Shown here in pieces: positions 1 through 7,800 of a stretch of DNA of 16,854 nucleotides. Each line of letters starts with the position of its first letter. Positions within the stretch are counted from its first letter, which is position 1. The notes below the pieces were generated by a model that had not been told where the DNA came from, ran no database searches, and saw only the letters and a program-made list of their open reading frames with translations. The stretch is from Bradyrhizobiaceae bacterium. Its GTDB lineage: Bacteria; Pseudomonadota; Alphaproteobacteria; Rhizobiales; Xanthobacteraceae. The stretch lies in assembly GCA_016793685.1 (NCBI GenBank), contig JAEULX010000234.1:1-16854 (forward strand), given 5' to 3'. The position numbers and the translations under genes were made by a program.

Positions 1-148
1 GGCGCGCGAGATCAGGGCGATCGCCACCCTGCACCCGGCCTATCTGCTGCGGCAGCCGCTCGCCAAGCGTTTGGCCTGGCGCGATTTTCTCGCCATCCGC
101 GCGGCGCTCGCGGAGGCGGGTGCAAGCGCTGACGGCACGCGGGGGTGA
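1..148 (+). CDS. Uracil-DNA glycosylase, family 4 (C-terminal end, partial)
   Basis: Only the last ~48 codons are present, read in the frame starting at position 2 and ending at the TGA at 146-148. The peptide contains LHPAYLLRQP, followed by AKRLAWRDFLAIRAAL. The HPAYLLR-type motif is the second conserved DNA/uracil-binding motif of family 4 (UdgA, iron-sulfur) uracil-DNA glycosylases, and the following Lys-Arg-x-x-Trp-x-D helix is also typical. The enzyme removes uracil from DNA in base-excision repair. The catalytic N-terminal half and the Fe-S cysteines lie outside the window. After the stop there are 93 bp without a gene before the convergent gene. Confidence 0.82.
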   Translation, partial: AREIRAIATLHPAYLLRQPLAKRLAWRDFLAIRAALAEAGASADGTRG

Positions 149-241
149 TCCGCGGCAGCACACACGCTGCTGGACAACTAAAAAACGCGTGGTGCGCTGC
201 TCGCGGAAAATCCAAGCGGCGCGCGGCCCGAATCCTGCAAC

Positions 242-739
242 CTACGGACGCGCCATGCGGCAGGCGGGGTTGTAGGCCCAATTGCGGTCGAGGCCCACGA
301 CGCACCATTCGACGCCCCAGGTCGTGCCGATGATGCCGGTATCCTCTGCGATCACGTAATCGATCCGGTGGATCGTGCCGTCCGAGACCAGCACGTTGCC
401 GGTGCAGAAGCGGCGGGGAATGGTGCCCGACGCCCACGGCATGAAATCCACTTCGCGCAGACTGTCGAAGCCGACGATCTTCAGCTCCGAGTTCCAGAAA
501 CGGTGTTCCTTGACGGAGAAGCGCGACTGAATTTTCGCAAGCGGGGCAGGCTCGTCGCACAGCGGGACGACCGCCGTGTAATTCGGCCCGGACATCCAGA
601 AATTGAGGTCCATCAGGTTCGCCGCCCGGCTGTCGGCCTGGAAGCCGAGCAGGACCGCGCCCGCGGCAACCGTTGTGGCCAACGCCTTCACAAGGCGATC
701 ACTCACCCACCCGCGAACGGGCGCGCGCCGGTAGCCCAT
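242..739 (-). CDS. Conserved exported protein, four cysteines (unknown function)
   Basis: This encodes 165 aa. I chose the ATG at 739 because a GGGAGAGGGGGG purine tract sits just upstream on the minus strand (about 743-755) and because it opens a signal-peptide-like N-terminus: basic residues, then a hydrophobic core (ALATTVAAGAVLLGF), then a plausible cleavage near SRAAN. The mature part has four Cys (PLCDEP, RRFCTGN, EWCVVG, NPACRM), which would suit two disulfides in the periplasm. The pattern (LCDEP near the start, IPRRFC in the middle, VEWCVVGLDRNW at the end) resembles a small hypothetical family I recall from Bradyrhizobium relatives; no function is known to me. The gene lies 115 bp downstream of rsmE on the same strand and could share its transcript. 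Confidence 0.72.
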   Translation of the reverse strand: MGYRRAPVRGWVSDRLVKALATTVAAGAVLLGFQADSRAANLMDLNFWMSGPNYTAVVPLCDEPAPLAKIQSRFSVKEHRFWNSELKIVGFDSLREVDFMPWASGTIPRRFCTGNVLVSDGTIHRIDYVIAEDTGIIGTTWGVEWCVVGLDRNWAYNPACRMARP

Positions 740-854
740 GGCAACCCCCCTCTCCCACTGTGGCGACCGTGACGCCCGCATGTGGCAGGGTCAAGGACGG
801 GGCGGCCTTCGCCGCACGAAATCCGCCGACTGTGGCACGGATGGCACGCGTGCC

Positions 855-1610
855 TCAGCCCCAATCGCCCAGCACCGCCTGGACCAGGGCGAGAGCGGCG
901 ACCGCGGCGGTGTCGGCCCGCAGAATGCGAGGACCGAGGGCGAGGCGGACAACGGGGGTGTGGGCGAGCGCCAGCGCGCGTTCGTCCGCATGAAACCCGC
1001 CTTCCGGCCCCACCAGCACGGCAAGCGGCGGCTTTTCGCCTGTTTCGGGCAGGGCTGCGGCCAGCGCGGCAAGCGGATCGGCGACCGGCGCATCCTCGTC
1101 GCAAAAGACCAGAATGCGTCCATCTGCGAGGTCCGAGAGCGCGTTGGAGAGGGCAGCCGGCTCCGCCACCACCGGCACGGTCAGGATGCCGCACTGCTCG
1201 GCGGCCTCGATGGCATTAGCCCGCATCCGCGCGGTGTTGACCCGCTCGGCCTGGGTATGGCGGGTGAGCACCGGCTGCAATCGGCTGGCGCCCATTTCGA
1301 CCGCCTTTTGAACCATATAGGCCAGGCGGCTGCGCTTGAGCGGGGCGAACAGGTAGTGCAGGTCGCAGGGCGCGGTCTGCGGGCGGGTCTGCGCGTCGAG
1401 CCGGAGCGCCACCCCGCGCTTGGCCCCCTCGGCGACGACCGCGGTCCATTCGCCGTCGGCGCCGTTGAACACCAGGACGCCGTCGCCGGGCTTGAGGCGT
1501 AACACATCTTTAAGATAATGCTGCTGCATAGGCGGTGGAACGAGGCGCGCGCCGGGCGCGAGCCTGTCCTCGACATGAAGGCGTGGCGTACGAAAATCGT
1601 ATCTCGCCAT
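855..1610 (-). CDS. rsmE: 16S rRNA (uracil(1498)-N(3))-methyltransferase RsmE
   Basis: RsmE is a cytoplasmic SPOUT-fold enzyme that uses S-adenosylmethionine to methylate N3 of U1498 in helix 44 of 16S rRNA. The 251-aa product matches the family length. An N-terminal PUA-like part (residues ~1-70, with HYLKDVLRLKPGD) precedes the SPOUT domain. That domain shows QKAVEMG (101-107), EAAEQC (135-140), the knot motif VGPEGGF (200-206) and LGPRILRADTA (225-235), which form the SAM site. The frame stays open far upstream (to 2039), but the ATG at 1610 gives the normal family N-terminus (MARYDFRTPRL) and has GGGAG about 8 nt upstream. The gene is divergent from the exported-protein/ubiA pair, with 145 bp between start codons. 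Confidence 0.95.
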   Translation of the reverse strand: MARYDFRTPRLHVEDRLAPGARLVPPPMQQHYLKDVLRLKPGDGVLVFNGADGEWTAVVAEGAKRGVALRLDAQTRPQTAPCDLHYLFAPLKRSRLAYMVQKAVEMGASRLQPVLTRHTQAERVNTARMRANAIEAAEQCGILTVPVVAEPAALSNALSDLADGRILVFCDEDAPVADPLAALAAALPETGEKPPLAVLVGPEGGFHADERALALAHTPVVRLALGPRILRADTAAVAALALVQAVLGDWG

Positions 1611-1755
1611 GCGGCTTTGCTCCCGAATCGCGGCCGCGGCGGTCCACGGCGGCCGGGCGAAATACAGCATAGAACAGGCCGGAAGGGGTCGAATTCGCCC
1701 CCGTATCGCCGGATTTGCAGGCTTTGTTCTCAAGGATAGAAAGGGGAAGCGGGGT

Positions 1756-2415
1756 ATGCGGACAATCGTGTCAGGGTCGGTTGCGGCGCTCACCTTCACC
1801 GCCGCGGCTTTGCTAGCGGTGCAGTGCGAGGCGCAGGTTTTGCCATGGCCGACTGACCCGCCCGCCACCAGCTCGGGGACGTCGCCCTGGCCGAGCAGCC
1901 CGCCGCGGGCCGACGGGCCGGCGGCCGCGCCCGCCCCGGTCATGGCCCCGATGGGCGCCGGCCCGATGACCCCGGTTCCGCCCCAGGCAGGACCGGGCCC
2001 GGGCGGCGACGGTGGGCCGTGCATGGACGAATTCACCAAACTTCAGACCGAGACCGACAAGCGCGCCAAGGCCGCGCGGGAAGGCGGCGCGCGAAAGGCC
2101 CCGCGCGAGGAAATGTGCAAGCTCATGCAGTCGTTCGAAGGCGCGCTGGGCAAGTGGGCCAAATACGTCAAGGACAATTCGTCGAAGTGCGGCATCCCCC
2201 CCAAGATCTACGAACAACTCAGCAAGGGTCACGACAACATCGCGAAGTCCGCGAAGCAGGTCTGTGACGCGGGCATCGGCGGGGCCCCGGGCAAGCCGGC
2301 GACGCCGACGCTGAGCGACGCCCTCGGCACCACGCAGATTCCGACGGCCAGCACGAGCCGAAAAGCGGCGACCGGCACCTTCAACACATTGACCGGCACC
2401 CCGCTTGGCCAATGA
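1756..2415 (+). CDS. Exported Pro-rich protein with a four-cysteine helical domain, upstream of ubiA
   Basis: This encodes 219 aa of unknown function. The ATG at 1756 follows an AAGGGGAAGCGGGG ribosome-binding region and starts a signal peptide (MRTIVSG, then a hydrophobic AALTFTAAALLAV stretch, predicted cut near CEAQ). Residues ~27-90 are rich in Pro, Ala and Gly and probably disordered. The following ~85 residues are charged and probably helical, with four Cys spaced as pairs (GPCMDEF, EMCKLMQ, SKCGIPP, QVCDAGI), consistent with two disulfides in the periplasm. The Ser/Thr-rich tail is probably unstructured. The stop overlaps the ubiA start (ATGA, 2412-2415), so the two are probably translationally coupled, but nothing here links the protein to quinone synthesis. 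Similar small proteins occur in Rhizobiales as hypotheticals. Confidence 0.78.
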   Translation: MRTIVSGSVAALTFTAAALLAVQCEAQVLPWPTDPPATSSGTSPWPSSPPRADGPAAAPAPVMAPMGAGPMTPVPPQAGPGPGGDGGPCMDEFTKLQTETDKRAKAAREGGARKAPREEMCKLMQSFEGALGKWAKYVKDNSSKCGIPPKIYEQLSKGHDNIAKSAKQVCDAGIGGAPGKPATPTLSDALGTTQIPTASTSRKAATGTFNTLTGTPLGQ

Positions 2416-3347
2416 GCGAGGCATCGGGCCGCGTCGCCGATTCGACCGGGAACTTCGTTGATCGCCTGGCGCCGGTTCCGCTGCGCCCCTACCTGCGGCT
2501 TTCGCGCTTCGATCGCCCGATCGGCGCCTGGCTTCTCCTGATTCCGTGCTGGTGGTCGACGGCGCTCGCCGCGATGCAGGCCGGCGCGCCGATCCCCAAT
2601 CTCTGGCATCTCGCGCTGTTCTTCATAGGCGCATTCGTGATGCGCGGGGCAGGATGCACCTGGAACGACATTGTCGACCGGGACATCGACCCGCTGGTCG
2701 AACGCACCCGCTCGCGTCCGATCGCTTCGGGCCAGGTCAGCCTGAAGCAGGCGCTCGCCTACGCAGTGGCGCAGTCGCTGGTCGGCTTTCTCGTGCTCAT
2801 CCAGTTCAACGCGTTCGCCATTGCCGTCGGCGTAGCGTCGCTTGCGGTCGTCGCGCTCTATCCTTTTATGAAAAGGATCACCTACTGGCCGCAGATTTTC
2901 CTCGGGCTCGCCTTTTCCTGGGGCGCGCTCATGGGATGGGCCGCAACGTTCGGCAGCCTCGATCCGCCGGCGTTCGCGCTTTATGCGGGCTCGATCTGCT
3001 GGGTCATCGGCTATGACACGATCTACGCCCATCAGGATCGCGACGACGACGCGCTGGTGGGCGTCAAATCGACGGCGCTGTTGTTCGGCGACCGCACCAA
3101 GCCGATGCTCGGCATCTTCTACGGGCTTGCCGTCGCCTTGATCGCCTGGGCGGGCGCGCTGGCGGGCGGCGGCATCGTGTTCGCGCGGGGGCTTCTCGCC
3201 TTCGCGGCGCATCTCGCCTGGCAGATCCGCCGGCTCGACATCGGCGACCCCGCGGCCTGTCTGAGAATATTCAAGTCGAACCGCGACGCCGGCCTCGTCC
3301 TGTTCGCAGGACTGTCGGCCGACGCCGCCGTGCGCGCGTTGACGTAA
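2412..3347 (+). CDS. ubiA: 4-hydroxybenzoate polyprenyltransferase UbiA
   Basis: UbiA is an inner-membrane enzyme that attaches the polyprenyl tail to 4-hydroxybenzoate in ubiquinone synthesis, using Mg2+ and polyprenyl diphosphate. The 311 aa match the family. The first Asp-rich motif is N85-D-x-x-D89-x-x-x-D93 (NDIVDRDID), followed by RTRSRP. The second is YAHQDRDDD (205-213), followed by GVKSTALLFG with K219. Several hydrophobic helices alternate along the chain, including LLLIPCWW, ALFFIGAFVM, SLVGFLVLI, QIFLGLAFSWGALMGW and LVLFAGLSAD. The ATG at 2412 overlaps the preceding stop by 4 nt. The 3' end faces the DUF6101-like gene 42 bp away, with no clear terminator between. Confidence 0.96.
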   Translation: MSEASGRVADSTGNFVDRLAPVPLRPYLRLSRFDRPIGAWLLLIPCWWSTALAAMQAGAPIPNLWHLALFFIGAFVMRGAGCTWNDIVDRDIDPLVERTRSRPIASGQVSLKQALAYAVAQSLVGFLVLIQFNAFAIAVGVASLAVVALYPFMKRITYWPQIFLGLAFSWGALMGWAATFGSLDPPAFALYAGSICWVIGYDTIYAHQDRDDDALVGVKSTALLFGDRTKPMLGIFYGLAVALIAWAGALAGGGIVFARGLLAFAAHLAWQIRRLDIGDPAACLRIFKSNRDAGLVLFAGLSADAAVRALT

Positions 3348-3389
3348 GACGGCTACCGGCGGCGGGCATCTCGATGGAACGGCATCCGC

Positions 3390-3965
3390 TCAGCTGCGCG
3401 CGATGATCTCCCGCTCCTCGCGATGAATGCGCGGCGCTTTCGGCAGGCGCGACGCGCGGCGGCGCGCGAGGATGCGCGGCCTTCGGCGCTTGAGCGGGCT
3501 GCCGCGGCGACGGCGGGCCTGCGGCCTTGCGATGCGCACCGCGTCCGGGCTGCGCATCGGTTCGCGCAGCGAACCGTCGGCGTCGGCGACGAGCAGCGGC
3601 AGGCCGAGCACGTGGCCCCATGCCCGCCATTGCGTGAGCGCATCGACGCCGGTTGCGGCGGTGAACAGCGGCACGGCGAGCGCCGCGTCCGCATGTGCGA
3701 GCACGACGGCGACCGCGCCGTCGCTCGTATCGTCCGGCGCAACGATCTGCAGCGCCACGCCGAGATAGTTGGACACCGGCAGCGACATGGCCATGCGCAT
3801 GCCGGCGATCGACCGGCGCATCACCACGCGCTTGCGATGAAGTTCCACGATCCGAACCTGCTCGTCCGCCGCGACATCGCGGGCGTGGAATTGGACGGGC
3901 AGAGTGAACGGGTCGAGCCGGGGCAACCGGCTCGACCCGGAGGGCATAACCCCACCGGCACTCAT
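3390..3965 (-). CDS. DUF6101-like conserved protein
   Basis: This encodes 191 aa and no enzyme motif is visible. The N-terminal two thirds read as a beta-rich domain (FHARDVAADEQVRIVEL, VVMRRSIAGMRMAMSLPVSNYLGVALQIV, VVLAHADAALAVPLF). The last ~50 residues are extremely Arg-rich (RRRRGSPLKRRRPRILARRRASRLPK, quoted in two overlapping pieces elsewhere), suggesting nucleic-acid or membrane-phosphate contact, which is inference only. The layout, the MRMAMSLPVSNYLGVAL stretch and the position beside ubiA and a PmbA-type gene match what I recall of the rhizobial DUF6101 family. The ATG at 3965 has GAGG about 7 nt upstream. It is convergent with ubiA and divergent from pmbA. Confidence 0.75.
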   Translation of the reverse strand: MSAGGVMPSGSSRLPRLDPFTLPVQFHARDVAADEQVRIVELHRKRVVMRRSIAGMRMAMSLPVSNYLGVALQIVAPDDTSDGAVAVVLAHADAALAVPLFTAATGVDALTQWRAWGHVLGLPLLVADADGSLREPMRSPDAVRIARPQARRRRGSPLKRRRPRILARRRASRLPKAPRIHREEREIIARS

Positions 3966-4285
3966 GTGACGCCTCGCTTCTCAGCTTCCCTGGTCGGACT
4001 CTGCGGTCCGATCTTGTTAGGGAGCTTAGCCGCCGTCGCTTCGATTCCCCTTAAAATGCTCGGTTAATCAGTCGTATGCGGGTTTCTTCGTCGCGCATGA
4101 TTGACGAGGTCTTGCCAAGCCCGTGCGAATTGCATGCAATGCGCCGGCTGCATGCCCGCGCTATATCGCGCCCGCAGCGGCCGCGCGCCGGCTCGCGCGC
4201 CAATCGGCTTGAATGACGGCGTGTTTTCCCCCATGTGAGCGTATGGCCCGCCCCTTTACTCGTGTGAAAGAGCCCGCATTTCCCG
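3966..4285. other. Intergenic region between divergent DUF6101-like and pmbA-like genes
   Basis: About 320 bp without a convincing coding frame. It should hold the promoters of both flanking genes. I see a TTGACG at 4101-4106 on the plus strand but no good -10 at normal spacing. There is also a perfect 12-bp palindrome (separate entry). The stretch is locally AT-richer around 4010-4140 than the genes on either side. No tRNA-like cloverleaf or clear terminator was seen. Confidence 0.5.
4129..4140. repeat. 12-bp perfect palindrome ATTGCATGCAAT
   Basis: The sequence ATTGCATGCAAT equals its own reverse complement. It lies about 145 bp upstream of the pmbA-like start and 164 bp upstream of the DUF6101-like start, in an intergenic region. 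Symmetry of this length is what a dimeric regulator's operator looks like, but no known regulator site is recognised, and one 12-bp palindrome may be chance. Confidence 0.4.
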
Positions 4286-5638
4286 ATGTCCTCGCCGTTT
4301 GATCAATCCGCCCTTCTCGCCATCGCCGAACAGCTGGTCGCCGCCGCGCGGCGCGCCGGCGCCGACGCTGCCGAAGCGGTCGCCGTGCGCGGCGTCTCCC
4401 AGTCGGTGGAGGTGCGTCAGGGAAGCGTCGAGGAATCCACGCTCTCGGAGGACGACGACGTCGGCTTGCGCGTCCTGATCGGACGGCGGCAGGCGGTGGT
4501 GTCCACCAACGATCTCGTCCACGAGGGCGCAGATGCGCTCGCCGAACGCGCGATCGCGATGGCGCGCGTCGCCCCCGAGGATCCGTTCGCGGGCCTGGCC
4601 GATCCGGATTTGCTTGCGCGCGAATGGCCCGATCTCGATCTGCTCGATCCGGCGATGCCGAGCACGCGCGTGCTGGAGGAGCGGGCGCAGGCCGCCGAGG
4701 CCGCGGCGCTTGCGGTGCCGGGCGTCACCAAGTCGGGGGGCGCATCGGCCTCGGTCGGAATCGGCGGGATGGTGCTGGTGACGAGCGCGGGTTTCACCGG
4801 GCGCTATCTCGGGTCGCGCCACAGCGTGTCGATGCAGGCGATCGCCGGCGAGGGCACGGCGATGGAGCGCGATTACGATTTTTCCTCCTCCGTGCACGCC
4901 GCCGATCTCGATCATCCGGAAATTGTCGGGCGCAACGCCGGCGAACGCGCGGTGAGGCGGCTCAATCCGCGCAAAGTGCCGACCCAGCGCGCGCCGGTCG
5001 TCTATCACGCGCGCGCGGCCGGCTCGCTGCTGTCGCATCTGACCTCCGCGATCAACGGCAGCGCGATCGTGCGCAAGACCAGCTTTCTGCAGGACAAGTT
5101 GCACGGGACGTTGTTTCCCGCGAACATCCGCATCATCGACGATCCGCACCGGCGACGGGGCCTGCGCTCGCATCCGTTCGACGCCGAAGGCGTGGCCGGG
5201 CAGCGCCGCGCGCTGATCGATGCGGGCGTGCTGACGACATTTCTTCTCGACAGCGCGACCGCGCGCGAGCTCGGCATGACCTCGACGGGACACGCGCAGC
5301 GCGGCGTGTCGTCGACGCCGTCGCCCGGCCCGTCGAATGTGCATCTCGAGCCGGGCGCCGTGAGCCCGGAGGCGCTCATCAAGGATATCGAGCAGGGCCT
5401 CTACATCACCGACCTGATCGGCATGGGCGTCAATCTGGTGACCGGCGACTACAGCCGCGGCGCCGCCGGGTTCTGGATCGAGCGCGGAGAGCTTACGTTC
5501 CCGGTCAGCGAGGTGACGGTCGCCGGCAATCTCGCCGACATGTTCCGCACCCTGCAGCCGGCCGATGATCTCGAGTTCCGCTATGGGATCAACGCGCCGA
5601 CGGTGCGGGTGGAGGGTTTGACCGTTGCTGGCCTCTGA
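4286..5638 (+). CDS. pmbA: TldD/PmbA family protein (PmbA/TldE-like)
   Basis: This 450-aa protein matches the family length. TldD and TldE(PmbA) form a cytoplasmic heteromeric metalloprotease that digests unfolded peptides and matures some peptide products and toxins such as microcin B17. The N-terminal domain has the family pattern VEVRQGSVEESTLSEDDDVGLRVLIG (two adjoining pieces), and the C-terminal half has the GDYSRGAAGFWIERGE and PVSEVTVAGNL motifs. I do not see the HExxxH zinc motif found in TldD, which places it on the PmbA/TldE side; that subunit supports catalysis by its partner. The ATG at 4286 has only a weak GAAAGAG upstream. Its 3' end overlaps the next gene by 14 nt. No tldD is in the window. 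Confidence 0.9.
   Translation: MSSPFDQSALLAIAEQLVAAARRAGADAAEAVAVRGVSQSVEVRQGSVEESTLSEDDDVGLRVLIGRRQAVVSTNDLVHEGADALAERAIAMARVAPEDPFAGLADPDLLAREWPDLDLLDPAMPSTRVLEERAQAAEAAALAVPGVTKSGGASASVGIGGMVLVTSAGFTGRYLGSRHSVSMQAIAGEGTAMERDYDFSSSVHAADLDHPEIVGRNAGERAVRRLNPRKVPTQRAPVVYHARAAGSLLSHLTSAINGSAIVRKTSFLQDKLHGTLFPANIRIIDDPHRRRGLRSHPFDAEGVAGQRRALIDAGVLTTFLLDSATARELGMTSTGHAQRGVSSTPSPGPSNVHLEPGAVSPEALIKDIEQGLYITDLIGMGVNLVTGDYSRGAAGFWIERGELTFPVSEVTVAGNLADMFRTLQPADDLEFRYGINAPTVRVEGLTVAGL
5611..5615 (+). promoter_or_regulatory. Shine-Dalgarno deciding a TTG start
   Basis: GGAGG lies 9 nt before the TTG at 5625, inside the 3' end of the pmbA-like gene. An in-frame stop at 5619-5621 rules out any earlier start, so this site supports the TTG. 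Confidence 0.6.
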
Positions 5639-6440
5639 CGGGATCGATCGCACGGCCATCGCCGCTCGCGTGACCGAGATTGTCGGCGATGCGGGCCGCT
5701 TGGCGCTGCAGTATTTCCAAAGCCCGGTGAAGAGCTGGCTCAAAGGCGCGGGCGAAGGCTCGCCCGTGTCGGAAGCCGACATCGCCGTCGATGTCCTGTT
5801 GAAGGAGCGGCTGCTGGCCGCCGCGCAAGGCTGCGGCTGGCTGTCCGAGGAGACCGAAGACGACTCCGCGCGGCTGTCGCACGAGCGGATTTGGATCGTC
5901 GATCCGATCGACGGAACGCGCGCGTTCCTCGCCGGGCGTCCCGACTGGACGATCTCGGCGGCGCTGGTCGAGCGCGGGCGGCCGACCATTGCGGCGCTGT
6001 ATGCTCCCGCCACCGACGAGCTGTTCGTCGCGGTTCGCGGCCAGGGCGCGACGCTCAACGGGGCGCCCATCGCCGTCGACCAGGGTGCGGGGCTTGCCGG
6101 CGCGCGCGTCGCCGGACCGCGAACCATGCTCGAGCGGCTCTCGGCGCAGGAGCCGGGAATCATTTTCGAGCCGCGGGTGCATTCGCTCGCGCTGCGGTTT
6201 GCCCGCGTGGCCCAAGGCCGGATCGACGTCGCCTTGGGCGGGGGCAACAGTCACGATTGGGACCTTGCGGGGGCCGATCTTTTGGTGCACGAAGCCGGCG
6301 GGGTGCTCACGACGATGACCGGCGAAACGATTACCTATAACCGTCCGCAGCCGCGGCACGACGCATTGCTGGCGGCGGGTCCTCCGCGTCATCGAATCGT
6401 GAGCGACATCATCGCCGGTCGCCCGATCGCACCGCGGTGA
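5625..6440 (+). CDS. Inositol-monophosphatase-family phosphatase (CysQ/HisN-like)
   Basis: A 271-aa Mg2+-dependent phosphatase of the FIG/IMPase superfamily. Metal-binding motifs are complete: GWLSEE (71-76), DPIDGT (93-98) and DWDLAGADLLVHEAGG (211-226). In Alphaproteobacteria, members at this locus are usually called 3'(2'),5'-bisphosphate nucleotidase (CysQ, clearing PAP from sulfate assimilation), but histidinol-phosphatase or inositol-1-phosphatase activity cannot be excluded from motifs alone. The start is TTG at 5625 because an in-frame stop lies 4 nt upstream and GGAGG sits at 5611. It overlaps the pmbA-like gene by 14 nt and precedes waaA by 55 bp, so one transcript is likely. Confidence 0.9.
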   Translation: MLASDGIDRTAIAARVTEIVGDAGRLALQYFQSPVKSWLKGAGEGSPVSEADIAVDVLLKERLLAAAQGCGWLSEETEDDSARLSHERIWIVDPIDGTRAFLAGRPDWTISAALVERGRPTIAALYAPATDELFVAVRGQGATLNGAPIAVDQGAGLAGARVAGPRTMLERLSAQEPGIIFEPRVHSLALRFARVAQGRIDVALGGGNSHDWDLAGADLLVHEAGGVLTTMTGETITYNRPQPRHDALLAAGPPRHRIVSDIIAGRPIAPR

Positions 6441-6480
6441 ACGCGCGTTCCTTTTAAGCCAGGCGTTATGGGCGCATGAC

Positions 6481-6487
6481 AAGGAGG
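6481..6487 (+). promoter_or_regulatory. Consensus Shine-Dalgarno for a TTG-started waaA
   Basis: AAGGAGG is a near-perfect ribosome-binding site 8 nt before the TTG at 6496. A nearby ATG at 6477 is in another frame, so the strong site fixes the unusual start. Confidence 0.7.
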
Positions 6488-6495
6488 CAGCGGCC

Positions 6496-7800
6496 TTGGC
6501 CGAACGGTTGCCGTTCACCTTCCTCGCGTATCGATACCTGACCGCCGCCGCAACGCCGCTCAGCGGTCTCGTGCTTGCGCGCCGGCTCAGGCGCGGCAAG
6601 GAGCATCCCGACCGTCTGGGCGAGCGCCGGGGCAGGCCGAGCCTGCCGCGGCCGCAGGAGCCATTGGTCTGGCTGCATGCGGCGAGCGTCGGCGAACTCG
6701 TGGCGGCGCTGCCGATCATCGAGCGTCTGCGCGCATCCGAATTCGCGGTGCTCGTCACCTCCGGCACGGTGACGTCCGCCGAAGTCGCCCGCCAGCAATT
6801 GCCGCCGGGTGCATTTCATCAATTCGTGCCGCTCGATTCGCCGCTGTTCGTCGCGCGCTTTCTCGACTACTGGCAGCCCGACCTCGCGCTCTTTGTCGAA
6901 TCCGATCTGTGGCCGAACCTCATTCTCGGCGCCGCCGAGCGCCGCATTCCGCTGATCCTGCTCAACGGACGCCTGTCGAAGCGATCGTTCGAACGCTGGC
7001 AGCGCGTGCCGGCGACGATCGAAGCGCTGCTCGGGCGATTCGACCTGTGCCTTGTGCGTTCGCCGGAGGACGCCGCCCGCTTCGGCGCGCTCGGCGCGCC
7101 GCGCATCAGCACGACCGGCAACCTCAAGCTCGATGTTCCCCCGCTGTCGGCCGATCCGGCGGCGCTTGCGCCCCTGCGGCGGGCGGCGGTCGGCCGGCCC
7201 GTCTTCGCCGCGGCGTCGACCCATCCCGACGAAGAGAGCGCCGTCATCGAGGCGCACCACAAGCTGCGGGCCGACTTTCCCAAGCTGCTCACGGTCATTG
7301 CCCCGCGCCATCCCGATCGCGGCGCCGAGGTGGCTGCGATCGCTACGGGCAGCGGCCTTGCGACCGTGCAGCGGTCGCAAGGGGTGCTTCCCGATGCGAC
7401 GACGGAAATCTATGTGTTCGACACGCTGGGCGAACTCGGGCTCGTCTATCGCCTGGCGTCGGTGGTGTTCATGGGCGGATCGCTGGTGCCGCATGGCGGA
7501 CAGAATCCGATCGAGCCGATCAAGCTCGGCGCCGCGGTCGTGCACGGTCCGCATGTCGCCAACTTCGCCGATCTTTACCGGGCGCTCGACGATGCGTCGC
7601 GCACTGACGCGGTCATCGATTCCGATGCGCTGGCGACGCGCCTTGCCGGCCTGCTCGGCAACACGCCGGCGCGCGCGCGGCTCGCGACGGCCGGCCGGCG
7701 CACGGTCGAAGCGCTGGCCGGCGCCGTGGACCGGTCGATGGCGGCGATCGAACCCTATCTCGCGCAGATTCGCCTGACGAGTTGGCCGCAAGATGCGTGA
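6496..7800 (+). CDS. waaA: 3-deoxy-D-manno-octulosonic acid (Kdo) transferase WaaA
   Basis: WaaA (KdtA) is an inner-membrane-associated GT-B glycosyltransferase (family GT30) that adds Kdo from CMP-Kdo to lipid IVA in lipopolysaccharide synthesis. The 434 aa match the family. An N-terminal hydrophobic segment (LPFTFLAYRYLTAAATPLSG) anchors it. Then come KEHPDRLGERRG with the likely catalytic Glu at 43, HAASVGE (61-67), VTSGTVTSA, FVESDLWPNL (133-142), LLNGRLSKRS and, in the CMP-Kdo-binding domain, HPDEE, APRHPDR and HGGQNPIEP (~332-340). The start is TTG, fixed by AAGGAGG at 6481. It overlaps lpxK by 8 nt. In related genomes I recall a small DUF4170 gene just before waaA; it is absent here. 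Confidence 0.96.
   Translation: MAERLPFTFLAYRYLTAAATPLSGLVLARRLRRGKEHPDRLGERRGRPSLPRPQEPLVWLHAASVGELVAALPIIERLRASEFAVLVTSGTVTSAEVARQQLPPGAFHQFVPLDSPLFVARFLDYWQPDLALFVESDLWPNLILGAAERRIPLILLNGRLSKRSFERWQRVPATIEALLGRFDLCLVRSPEDAARFGALGAPRISTTGNLKLDVPPLSADPAALAPLRRAAVGRPVFAAASTHPDEESAVIEAHHKLRADFPKLLTVIAPRHPDRGAEVAAIATGSGLATVQRSQGVLPDATTEIYVFDTLGELGLVYRLASVVFMGGSLVPHGGQNPIEPIKLGAAVVHGPHVANFADLYRALDDASRTDAVIDSDALATRLAGLLGNTPARARLATAGRRTVEALAGAVDRSMAAIEPYLAQIRLTSWPQDA

Noticed and set aside
153..172. Hairpin CGGCAGC-ACACAC-GCTGCTG after the uracil-DNA glycosylase stop, as a terminator
   Set aside because: The stem includes a G-T pair and no T-run follows on the plus strand; on the minus strand the T-run lies on the wrong side.
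1611..2039. N-terminal extension of rsmE to a 394-codon frame
   Set aside because: The extra ~143 residues are Pro/Gly/Ala-rich and overlap the divergent exported-protein gene; the ATG at 1610 gives the normal family N-terminus.
4256..6247. 663-codon open frame on the minus strand antisense to the pmbA-like and IMP-family genes
   Set aside because: Arg/His/Ala-rich composition typical of a GC-rich shadow frame; the plus strand has two clear enzyme families with intact motifs.
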